Source: Acidithiobacillales bacterium SM1_46 (lineage in GTDB: Bacteria > Pseudomonadota > Gammaproteobacteria > Acidiferrobacterales > Sulfurifustaceae). From it: a stretch of 48,101 bases of DNA. The DNA is taken from assembly GCA_001304215.1 (NCBI GenBank), contig LJVB01000008.1, positions 1 through 48,101 on the forward strand, given 5' to 3'. Under the pieces are notes generated by a model, which made no database searches, had not been told where the DNA came from, and saw only the letters and a list, made by a program, of their open reading frames with translations. Of this stretch, positions 1-6,858 are shown piece by piece. The translations under genes were made by a program, and so were the position numbers. The number at the start of each line of letters is the position of its first letter. Position 1 is the first letter of the stretch.

Positions 1-30
1 TGGCGATTGCTGCCCGAGTGCGCTTCCTGA
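1..30 (+). other. Possible 3' end of an upstream gene cut by the window edge
   Basis: The first frame reads nine codons and then a TGA stop at 28-30. It could be the tail of a gene that begins outside the window. In some gammaproteobacteria the phosphoglycolate phosphatase gene gph lies just upstream of yciK, but nine residues are too few to identify it. The other two forward frames are also open for a short way, so even the frame is uncertain. Confidence 0.15.
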
Positions 31-71
31 GGGCGCAATCGCCCGCCTGACCTCTTATACTACTGCTCCCC

Positions 72-836
72 ATGGCCACGCAGACTGAGCTTCCGCGCGA
101 GTACCATCCCCGTGCCAACTTGCTCGCGGGGCGCGTCATCGCGGTAACGGGGGCGAATGACGATCTCGGTCGCGCCGCAGCCCACGCGTTTGCCCGACAT
201 GGCGCAACGCTCGTACTGATCGGCGGAACGGCACGTCACCTCGAGAAGGTATATGACGAGCTGGTCGCCAGCGGCGCTCCGAAGCCGGCCGCCGTTCCGC
301 TGGAACTCGCGGAGGGCTCGCCAGCCCAGTTCGAAGAACTGGCTGTGGTTCTGAGCGGGGAATTTGATCGCCTCGATGGTTTGCTGCACGCCGCCTTCGA
401 GCCCGGGCTGCTCGCACCGCTCGAGCTGTACGACGCTGATACCTGGGCCCGTGTGCTGCAGGTGAACCTCAGCGCACGGTTTCTTCTCACGCGCGCGCTT
501 TTGCCGCTGCTAAGGCGTTCGGAGGATGCGTCGGTTATCTTCACTTCGGCTGATGTTGGCCGCCAGGCACGGGCCTATTGGGGCGCTTTCGCGGCTGCAG
601 CCTTCGGCAATGAGGCGCTGATGCAGACGCTCGCGGCCGAGCTTGCCAACAATACGGCGGTGCGCGTGAACTCACTCGACCCCGGCCCTACTCGCGGCTT
701 TCTGCGCTCACGCTTCTACCCGGGGGAAGACGCAAGCAGTCTCCCGCGATTGGAGGACTTGATGCCGGCATTCTTGTATCTGATCGGTCCGGACAGCCGC
801 GGACTAAACGGCCAGACACTCTCTGCCCAGCGCTAA
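72..836 (+). CDS. YciK-like short-chain dehydrogenase/reductase, catalytic residues lost
   Basis: This 254-residue cytoplasmic protein has the SDR (Rossmann) fold and aligns along its whole length with E. coli YciK, including the segments VGRQ.RA.WGA and RVN..DPG.TR. Key SDR residues are changed. The cofactor loop reads TGANDDLG, where TGxxxGxG is expected, so the second Gly is Asp. The NAG motif reads HAAF. The catalytic Ser position is Ala (FTSADVG). The YxxxK motif has become FAAAA (GAFAAAAF, where YciK has GAYAASKF). The reading frame and codon use look normal, so the gene is probably expressed, but oxidoreductase activity is doubtful. The ATG at 72 has no clear Shine-Dalgarno, and a TATACT hexamer lies only ten bases upstream, so the start is not certain. 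YciK itself has no settled physiological role. Confidence 0.85.
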   Translation: MATQTELPREYHPRANLLAGRVIAVTGANDDLGRAAAHAFARHGATLVLIGGTARHLEKVYDELVASGAPKPAAVPLELAEGSPAQFEELAVVLSGEFDRLDGLLHAAFEPGLLAPLELYDADTWARVLQVNLSARFLLTRALLPLLRRSEDASVIFTSADVGRQARAYWGAFAAAAFGNEALMQTLAAELANNTAVRVNSLDPGPTRGFLRSRFYPGEDASSLPRLEDLMPAFLYLIGPDSRGLNGQTLSAQR

Positions 837-980
837 TTGCCCGCCCGCACGGTGTTGCACGGCTTGAGCGCGAAATCGCCGCTGCGATTGCACGCAAGCC
901 GGAATACCACGAGTTTCGGGAAGTACCGCCACAAATGTGCGGTTAACGTCGCGGCTCGGGGGATGAGACGCGACGACGAA

Positions 981-1451
981 CTATCGCCGCATTACGTTGA
1001 TGATCTGATCCTCGAGCTCGACACGCAACGCGAGCGCCTCACCGAGCTTCGAAAGGTCATCGTGGAAGCTGTCGGCGATCTCATCATCCTCGCCGTTGTC
1101 GTACTTATCGTTGAAATCGAGCGCGTACTGCGTGGTATCGGAAATGCGCGGATACAACCGGCCGGCGAGATCCTTAATCGCGCCTCGACGTTCGGTGCCA
1201 TTGACAATGCGCTCGTAGAGCGAAAAGTGCCCGGCCGCGATGTAATCTACCAGCACCTGGCAAAACTCCTGCAAAAGCTTTCTGGCCGGCTTGCGATGGT
1301 GCTGATGTTCGAAGGGCTCGAGCCCGGCGACGCGGCAGAACAGCCCTAGCATCTCCGCGCGCTCGGTGACGAGCTTGTCAATGACGCTTTGACTGCCGGC
1401 GCGACGCTCCGGGGTCTTGCTGCTAGATGTAGTGGAACCGGTCTGGGACAT
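981..1451 (-). CDS. rsd: Rsd/AlgQ family anti-sigma-70 factor
   Basis: This 156-residue protein matches the Rsd/AlgQ family in length (E. coli Rsd is 158) and content. An N-terminal helix (VIDKLVTERAEML) is followed by a segment with LLQEFCQVLVDYIAAGHF and by YPRISDTTQYALDFNDKYD. Rsd binds region 4 of the housekeeping sigma factor in the cytoplasm and favours alternative sigma factors in stationary phase; AlgQ is the Pseudomonas homologue. The C-terminal third is acidic (residues about 110-140), as is usual in the family. It lies 74 bases downstream of ffh on the same strand and may be cotranscribed with it. The Ser/Thr-rich N-terminus (residues 2-14) is probably disordered. Confidence 0.9.
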   Translation of the reverse strand: MSQTGSTTSSSKTPERRAGSQSVIDKLVTERAEMLGLFCRVAGLEPFEHQHHRKPARKLLQEFCQVLVDYIAAGHFSLYERIVNGTERRGAIKDLAGRLYPRISDTTQYALDFNDKYDNGEDDEIADSFHDDLSKLGEALALRVELEDQIINVMRR

Positions 1452-1525
1452 GCGCGAACCGCCCTTCGCTGCAATTGTTCTGGCGACTATACCCCGTTTC
1501 GCCCCAGGTTGTTAATCCTTGCCAA

Positions 1526-2875
1526 CTAGCGGGGAATGCCCGGCAACTTCCCCTTCATCCCCTGCAACATGCGTCCCAGCCCACCCTTGCCAAAGCTCTT
1601 CATCATGCGCTGCATATCCTCATACTGCTTGAGCAAACGGTTGACCTCCTGCACCTGCGTACCCGAACCCGAAGCGATGCGCCGCTTTCGCGAACCGCGA
1701 ATCATGTCTGGGTTGCGTCGCTCCCCTGGCGTCATGGAATTGATGATGGCGATTAGCCGCGCCGTCTGCTTGTCATTCATCTGGGCACGCACGTGCTCGG
1801 GGACTTCTCCCATTCCAGGGAGCTTGTCGACCACGCTCGCCAATCCGCCCATCTTTTCCATCTGCCGCAGCTGCTCACGAAAATCGTCCAGATCAAAGCC
1901 CTTGCCCTTGGCAATCTTTTTCGCGAGCGCCTGACTCTTCTCCTGATCGGCCGCCTGATAGGCTTGCTCCACAAGCGCGACAACATCGCCCATGCCGAGA
2001 ATACGCGACGCCACCCGCTGCGCATCGAAAGCCTCGAGCGCCTGCATCCCCTCGCCCACGCCAAGGAACTTGATCGGTTTGCCGGTGACCTTGCGCAGCG
2101 ACAGCGCGGCGCCGCCGCGTGCATCGCCGTCGGTCTTGGTAAGGATCACGCCGGATAACGGTAGTGCCTCATTAAACGCCTTGGCGGTATTGACGGCATC
2201 CTGGCCGGTCATGCTATCCACCACAAACAACGTTTCCACCGGGTGAATGGCCTCATGGACAGCGCGAATCTCGTCCATCATCTCCCCGTCGATGTGCAGG
2301 CGGCCGGCGCTGTCGACCAGTACCACATCGATCACGCGGCGTCGCGCTTCGTTAACGGCGCCCGCGGCAATTTCGACCGGCTTGTCCTGCGGATCGCTGG
2401 GGAAGAACTCCACGCCAACCTGTGTCGCCAGGCGCTTCAACTGTTCGATGGCCGCGGGACGGTAGACGTCGGTGCTCGCGACCAGCACCGACTTCTTGTG
2501 GCGATCAACAATGAACCGTGCCAGCTTGCCGACCGTGGTGGTCTTGCCGGCACCCTGCAGGCCGGCTACCAGGATCACTGCAGGTGGCGGCGCAACCTGG
2601 AGCGGCTCGGGAGTTCCCATCAGCCCAACCAATTCCTCCTGCACCACCTTGATCAGGGCCTGACCCGGGGTAAGGCTGCTCAGTACTTCTTGGCCCTGGG
2701 CGCGAAGCCGCACCTGTTCGATGAAATCCTTCACCACCGGCAAGGCCACATCCGCCTCGAGCAGCGCCATGCGCACCTCGCGCAGCGTCTCGCGCATGTT
2801 CTCTTCCGTGAGTCGGCCCTCGCCACGCAGGCGCTTCAGCGTGCCTTGCAGACGGTTGGTGAGGTTGTCGAACAT
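1526..2875 (-). CDS. ffh: Signal recognition particle protein Ffh
   Basis: This 449-residue GTPase binds 4.5S RNA and signal sequences and delivers ribosome-nascent chains to FtsY at the inner membrane. The order is an N domain (MFDNLTNRLQGTLKRLRGEG), then the G domain with P-loop GLQGAGKTTTVGKLA near residue 107, DSAGRLHIDGEMMDEI, and TKTDGDARGG. The Met-rich M domain follows, with the RNA-binding motif GSGTQVQEVNRLLKQ and a Met-rich tail (MQRMMKSFGKGG). The length is normal for the family. The ATG at 2873-2875 fits the conserved N-terminus. In many gammaproteobacteria rpsP-rimM-trmD-rplS follow ffh; here rsd follows instead. The divergent neighbour ypjD is the usual partner, although a phosphodiesterase gene sits between them. 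Confidence 0.98.
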   Translation of the reverse strand: MFDNLTNRLQGTLKRLRGEGRLTEENMRETLREVRMALLEADVALPVVKDFIEQVRLRAQGQEVLSSLTPGQALIKVVQEELVGLMGTPEPLQVAPPPAVILVAGLQGAGKTTTVGKLARFIVDRHKKSVLVASTDVYRPAAIEQLKRLATQVGVEFFPSDPQDKPVEIAAGAVNEARRRVIDVVLVDSAGRLHIDGEMMDEIRAVHEAIHPVETLFVVDSMTGQDAVNTAKAFNEALPLSGVILTKTDGDARGGAALSLRKVTGKPIKFLGVGEGMQALEAFDAQRVASRILGMGDVVALVEQAYQAADQEKSQALAKKIAKGKGFDLDDFREQLRQMEKMGGLASVVDKLPGMGEVPEHVRAQMNDKQTARLIAIINSMTPGERRNPDMIRGSRKRRIASGSGTQVQEVNRLLKQYEDMQRMMKSFGKGGLGRMLQGMKGKLPGIPR

Positions 2876-2922
2876 TGATCGTTGTCAGGGAGGTTGTGGA
2901 ACAGACCCAACCGGAAGCGGGT

Positions 2923-3687
2923 TCAAAACTCTATCACGGTGCCGGGTACAAGCGGATGAACCTCAAGTCCGGCATCGTGGTGCGCGATCTCACGAAGGAT
3001 TTCCTTTTCCTCTCCTGGCATGAGATGGGTGATATGGATAATGGGGCGGCGCTTAAGCTTTCGAAGTTCCGCCACCACTGTTGCCGGACAGAAATGACGC
3101 GCAATCCGGGCTATCTCCTCCTCAGCATCGACAAAACTAGTCTCAATGATGAGATGCCGGAGATCCGGGCAGCTATTCAGCACCTTCCAGAACTCCTCGG
3201 TCGACGCCGTGTCGCCCGAAAACGCCAGGCTCCCATTTGGGCCCTGGAACAGGAAGCCGACCGCCGGTACGACATGCGTCACCGGAATGCTGCGTACACG
3301 GCAGCCGCCCAAGACCCGCTCCTGCCCTGCAGCAAACACCTCATAGCGCAGGAACGGGCGTTCGGGACTCGGGATACGGGCGAAATCGGGCCACACGGCA
3401 TTATTAAAGATATGGGCCTTCAGCACATCCAGTGTTGCAGCCTGCGCGTGAACGGTCACCGGCCGCTGGCGGCTGGCGCCGACGGCGTCAAGCAGAAATG
3501 GCAGTGCCGTTACGTGATCGAGATGCGAATGCGTGAGCACTACATGATCGATCGCGCCGAGTTCGTCGAGCGACAGGTCTCCGACACCGGTACCGGCGTC
3601 GATCAGGACGTCTCTCCCGAGCAGGAAGGAAGTGGTACGCGCACCGGCACCGATCCCGCCGCTGGCTCCCAGAATACGAAGTCTCAT
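2923..3687 (-). CDS. Class II 3',5'-cyclic-nucleotide phosphodiesterase (metallo-beta-lactamase fold)
   Basis: This 254-residue protein has the metallo-beta-lactamase fold. The metal site THSHLDHVTALPFL (His53, His55, Asp57, His58) matches the signature of class II cAMP phosphodiesterases (the yeast PDE1/CpdP family). Further ligands are plausible at TH (about 137), SGDTA (about 158) and ITHLMPGEE (about 219). The family hydrolyses cAMP or cGMP to the 5' nucleotide. There is no signal peptide, so it is probably cytoplasmic, unlike the periplasmic CpdP of Vibrio. It lies 47 bases upstream of ffh on the same strand and may share its transcript. The nucleotide it acts on cannot be read from the sequence, and a different phosphodiester substrate is possible. 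Confidence 0.8.
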   Translation of the reverse strand: MRLRILGASGGIGAGARTTSFLLGRDVLIDAGTGVGDLSLDELGAIDHVVLTHSHLDHVTALPFLLDAVGASRQRPVTVHAQAATLDVLKAHIFNNAVWPDFARIPSPERPFLRYEVFAAGQERVLGGCRVRSIPVTHVVPAVGFLFQGPNGSLAFSGDTASTEEFWKVLNSCPDLRHLIIETSFVDAEEEIARIARHFCPATVVAELRKLKRRPIIHITHLMPGEEKEILREIAHHDAGLEVHPLVPGTVIEF

Positions 3688-3756
3688 AATGACTCTAGAT
3701 AGTCGCGCCCTTCAAAGCTGCAAGGAGCTGTGCCATCATGCCCGGGCGAATATCCT

Positions 3757-4572
3757 ATGACCAGCACCGTTGCGAGTCTCGTCGCTGCCGCCCTTTACCT
3801 GATGGCGGGTGGCATGCAGTGGTACCGGCTGCTGCGTGGTCCTGCCGCTCCGACGCTGCGCGCCCCGTTCCTCGTGGTCGCCTTTGGTGGCGTACTAACG
3901 CATGCGCTGCTGCTGCAGGCCACCGTCCCGATAGCAGGCGGGCTCAATCTGCCGTTTACCCAGGCAGCCTCCCTTGTAGCCTGCACCATATCCATACTTT
4001 ATGTGATTGCCGCCATCAGCCGTCCGGCAGAGTATCTCGGGCTACTGGTCCTTCCCGTGTCGGCGTTGACCGTGATTCTCGCCTGGGCCTGGCCCGGCCA
4101 AGCCGTTATTCCAACGGCCTCGGGGCTACAAGCCGCGCATATTGTCATATCAATTCTCGCCTACGCTCTGCTCGCGCTCGCAACAGTGCAGAGCCTGCTG
4201 CTCTTCTACCAGGAACGGGCACTCCGGAGCCGCCAGCCGGTCGGGTTGATGCGGGCACTGCCCCCACTGCAGACCATGGAAACGCTGATGTTCCGGATGC
4301 TCGGTATCGGATTCCTACTGCTCACACTTACGCTCGTCACCGGAATCGTCTTCTCGGAAGAGATTTTCGGTCGCGCCCTGCCCTTCACCCACCATGTCGT
4401 CCTGTCACTGATAGCCTGGATCCTGTTCGGTACCCTGCTTTTCGGGCGCTGGCGTTACGGCTGGCGGGGCCGCACGGCAGTCGGATGGACCGTGGCCGGC
4501 TACATGCTGCTGCTCCTCGGGTATTTCGGGAGCAAGTTCGTGCTGGAGGTGCTGCTCAAGCGCCCCGTTTGA
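3757..4572 (+). CDS. ypjD: YpjD/CcsA-like inner-membrane protein (cytochrome c assembly domain)
   Basis: This protein of about 271 residues is almost entirely hydrophobic, with roughly eight membrane helices. It ends in the conserved block THHVVLSLIAWILFG followed by GWRGRTAVGWTVAGYMLLLLGYFGSKF, typical of the YpjD branch of the CcsA/cytochrome c assembly family. In E. coli ypjD (also called corE) lies between ffh and the corB homologue yfjD and has been linked to Mg/Co export. The ATG at 3757 is chosen because the protein then begins MTSTVASLVAAALYL, directly before the first helix. A GTG at 3730 is in frame but only two bases after the AAGGAG at 3722. An ATG at 3738 has better spacing but is in the wrong frame. 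Confidence 0.88.
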   Translation: MTSTVASLVAAALYLMAGGMQWYRLLRGPAAPTLRAPFLVVAFGGVLTHALLLQATVPIAGGLNLPFTQAASLVACTISILYVIAAISRPAEYLGLLVLPVSALTVILAWAWPGQAVIPTASGLQAAHIVISILAYALLALATVQSLLLFYQERALRSRQPVGLMRALPPLQTMETLMFRMLGIGFLLLTLTLVTGIVFSEEIFGRALPFTHHVVLSLIAWILFGTLLFGRWRYGWRGRTAVGWTVAGYMLLLLGYFGSKFVLEVLLKRPV

Positions 4573-4607
4573 ACCGATTTACGGTGGCGCGCACGGTCCA
4601 CGGGCGC

Positions 4608-4613
4608 TAGAAT
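4608..4613 (+). promoter_or_regulatory. Candidate -10 hexamer upstream of the first SulP gene
   Basis: TAGAAT (one mismatch from TATAAT) occurs in the 108-base gap between ypjD and the first SulP gene. No convincing -35 lies 16-18 bases upstream, so this is only a candidate promoter. A start near 4620 would leave a leader of about 60 bases. The gap suggests that the anion block is transcribed separately from ypjD. Confidence 0.25.
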
Positions 4614-4680
4614 ACCTCCGTCTTGCGCCTGCCTTGAGCCGACTCTTTCTGAAGTTACGTGCTCGCTGTCCTGGGAGGCG

Positions 4681-6522
4681 GTGGCTAATCTTTGGGCACG
4701 CTTCGATCTCGGCAGTTCGATGACATCACAGACTCTCGCCGCCCCCTACTGCAACACCTTCTGGCCACGCGTTTTTCCGTTTTTGCGCTGGTGGCCACTA
4801 GTCACCCGCAAAACACTCAAAGCCGATCTGATTGCCGGACTCACCGGCGCGGTCGTTGTGCTCCCCCAAGGCGTGGCCTTTGCGCTTATCGCCGGGCTGC
4901 CTCCCGTATACGGCCTCTACACTGCAATGGTTCCGCCGATCATCGCCGCGCTTTTCGGGTCTTCCCGGCATCTGATCTCCGGACCGACGACAGCGATCTC
5001 GATCGTCGTTTTCGCGACAATCTCAAAGTTTGCTGACCCGGGCAGCGCCAAGTTCGTTCAGATGGCGCTCACGCTGACTTTTCTGGCAGGCCTATACCAG
5101 TTTGTGCTCGGGCTCGCGCGCATGGGAACCCTGGTGAATTTCATTTCACACTCGGTGGTGGTCGGATTCACGGCTGGCGCGGCCGTACTGATTGCCACGA
5201 GCCAGCTCAAGAATTTCATCGGCGTGAACATTCCGGCTGGTGAAAGCTTCCTGCACACCTGGCAAGAACTGGCGAACAAGATTCTCAACACGAATCTGTT
5301 CGTGCTCGCAGTATCGGCTACCACGCTGGTCATACTGATCGTCCTGATGCGATGGCGACCGCGCTGGCCTGGAATGCTGATCGCCATGGTGGTGGGTTCA
5401 GTCATTGCTGCGATTGTTGGCACGGGCGCGCACAACATACAGCTGGTCGGCGAGCTCCCCCAGCAGTTGCCCCCGCTCAGCATGCCGGATTTGCACCTGG
5501 CGGCGATCAAGAAACTGGGGAGCGCGGCGCTTGCAGTCGCGATGCTTGGGCTCGTCGAGGCCGTATCCATTGCGCGTTCGGTAGCCGCCAAGTCAGGCCA
5601 GCGCATCGATGGCAGCCAGGAGTTCGTGGGACAGGGCCTGGCCAATGTCGTTGGCAGTTTCTTTTCGAGCTATGCGTCATCCGGTTCCTTCACGCGCAGC
5701 GGTCTTAACTATGCGGCTGGCGCCGCAACGCCGATGGCGGCGGTGTTCGCCGCCGTATCGCTCGCGCTTGTCGTGCTGTTGATCGCTCCGCTTGCCGGCC
5801 ACCTGCCAATTGCTGCCATGTCTTCGGTGCTGTTGGTCGTCGCATGGCGGCTGATCGACTTCCATCAAATCAAGACAATTATCACGACCAGCAAGCGTGA
5901 AACGACAATACTCGCCACGACCTTTCTGGCGACGCTCTTTGTCGAGCTCGAGTTTGCAATCTATGTCGGGGTGATGCTGTCGCTCATCATTTACCTGATG
6001 CGCACCTCTCAGCCTGGCGTCGTCACCCGGGTCCCTGATCCAGGGGCACACAATCGGCACTTCGTCACTGATCCGGATTTGCCGGAGTGCCCGCAACTCA
6101 AGATCATGCGTATCGACGGATCGCTGTACTTCGGCGCTGTCGACCACGTGCACGAGCAGTTGCACCAGGTTGCGCAGCAGTTCCCAAACCAAAAGCACTT
6201 GTTACTGGTGGGCAATGGCATCAACTTCGTCGATCTCGCCGGCGCCGAACTTCTGGCTGCCGAAGCCAAACGACGCAAGGCGCTTGGTGGCGGTCTCTAT
6301 CTCGTCAAGTTCAAGGAAGAAGCCTGCAATACGCTACGCAAAGGTGGCTTCCGCGACCTGATCGGCGCCGAGAATATTTTCGTCACCAAACAACAGGCGA
6401 TTGAAACGATCCTCCGCCGGCTCGACCCCGGCGTCTGTGCGCGCTGCTCGAACAATGTGTTTCTCGAATGTCCGACCGAGGTTGCAAGTACAGAAAAACC
6501 CATGGAAATCCGGAGTTCATGA
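4681..6522 (+). CDS. SulP family inorganic anion transporter with STAS domain
   Basis: The protein has 613 residues. A membrane domain (about 45-440) carries SulP hallmarks: LPQGVAFALIAGLPPVYGLY, LFGSSRHLISGPTTA and SGSFTRSGLNYAAGA. A cytoplasmic STAS domain follows (about 470-580). SulP proteins take up sulfate or bicarbonate, or exchange anions; the substrate is not evident here. The STAS loop reads NFVDLAGAELL, with Ala where SpoIIAA-like domains have a phosphorylatable Ser or Thr. After STAS comes a Cys motif, CARCSNNVFLECP. The GTG at 4681 has GGGAGG only two bases upstream; an ATG at 4720 (residue 14) is an alternative without a visible Shine-Dalgarno. It is the first gene of a five-gene block that also contains a carbonic anhydrase and a TauE-type exporter, which favours bicarbonate or sulfur oxyanion transport. 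Confidence 0.92.
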   Translation: MANLWARFDLGSSMTSQTLAAPYCNTFWPRVFPFLRWWPLVTRKTLKADLIAGLTGAVVVLPQGVAFALIAGLPPVYGLYTAMVPPIIAALFGSSRHLISGPTTAISIVVFATISKFADPGSAKFVQMALTLTFLAGLYQFVLGLARMGTLVNFISHSVVVGFTAGAAVLIATSQLKNFIGVNIPAGESFLHTWQELANKILNTNLFVLAVSATTLVILIVLMRWRPRWPGMLIAMVVGSVIAAIVGTGAHNIQLVGELPQQLPPLSMPDLHLAAIKKLGSAALAVAMLGLVEAVSIARSVAAKSGQRIDGSQEFVGQGLANVVGSFFSSYASSGSFTRSGLNYAAGAATPMAAVFAAVSLALVVLLIAPLAGHLPIAAMSSVLLVVAWRLIDFHQIKTIITTSKRETTILATTFLATLFVELEFAIYVGVMLSLIIYLMRTSQPGVVTRVPDPGAHNRHFVTDPDLPECPQLKIMRIDGSLYFGAVDHVHEQLHQVAQQFPNQKHLLLVGNGINFVDLAGAELLAAEAKRRKALGGGLYLVKFKEEACNTLRKGGFRDLIGAENIFVTKQQAIETILRRLDPGVCARCSNNVFLECPTEVASTEKPMEIRSS

Positions 6523-6594
6523 GGCCCCAGACCCGTGTGGGCCATGCTCCGCTGGAACTAGCCACCCACCGCAATTTGTACCAAGGGAATTGTC

Positions 6595-6834
6595 ATGCCG
6601 AACATACTGTCTAGCGCCACAAGCAAGCAGATGACAAAGCTCATTGTTTATGGCGTCGCTAGCCTCGTGCTCTATGTCCTGCTCTATCTGTTCGAGGACG
6701 AAGTACTCGCTTTCACGGAAAAAGGATCCTGGTTCTTCATCATTCCCGTGACAGCCGCATTCGTATTCTCTTTCTCGCACGGTAATTTCACATCGCACTT
6801 CTGGGATGTTCTTGGAATAAAAGCAAAGAAGTAG
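6595..6834 (+). CDS. Small membrane protein, function unknown
   Basis: This 79-residue protein has two predicted helices (about 15-33 and 46-60). An acidic EDE and a TEKGSW segment lie between them, and the soluble tail is SFSHGNFTSHFWDVLGIKAKK. AAGGGA at about 6584 is well placed before the ATG, so translation is credible. It sits 72 bases after the first SulP gene and 24 bases before the TauE-Usp gene, on the same strand, which points to a role with one of these transporters. The tail, rich in His, Phe and Trp, looks conserved rather than random. I do not recognise a characterised family. A small accessory or regulatory subunit of the exporter is a guess from position alone. Confidence 0.8.
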   Translation: MPNILSSATSKQMTKLIVYGVASLVLYVLLYLFEDEVLAFTEKGSWFFIIPVTAAFVFSFSHGNFTSHFWDVLGIKAKK

Positions 6835-6858
6835 CATCGGGCACCGGGGGGTAATGCA

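Noticed and set aside
3738-4610. A 290-codon plus-strand frame over ypjD with a well-spaced AAGGAG before its ATG
   Set aside because: The translation is Arg/Pro-rich and has no family resemblance, while the overlapping frame gives a clear YpjD membrane protein.
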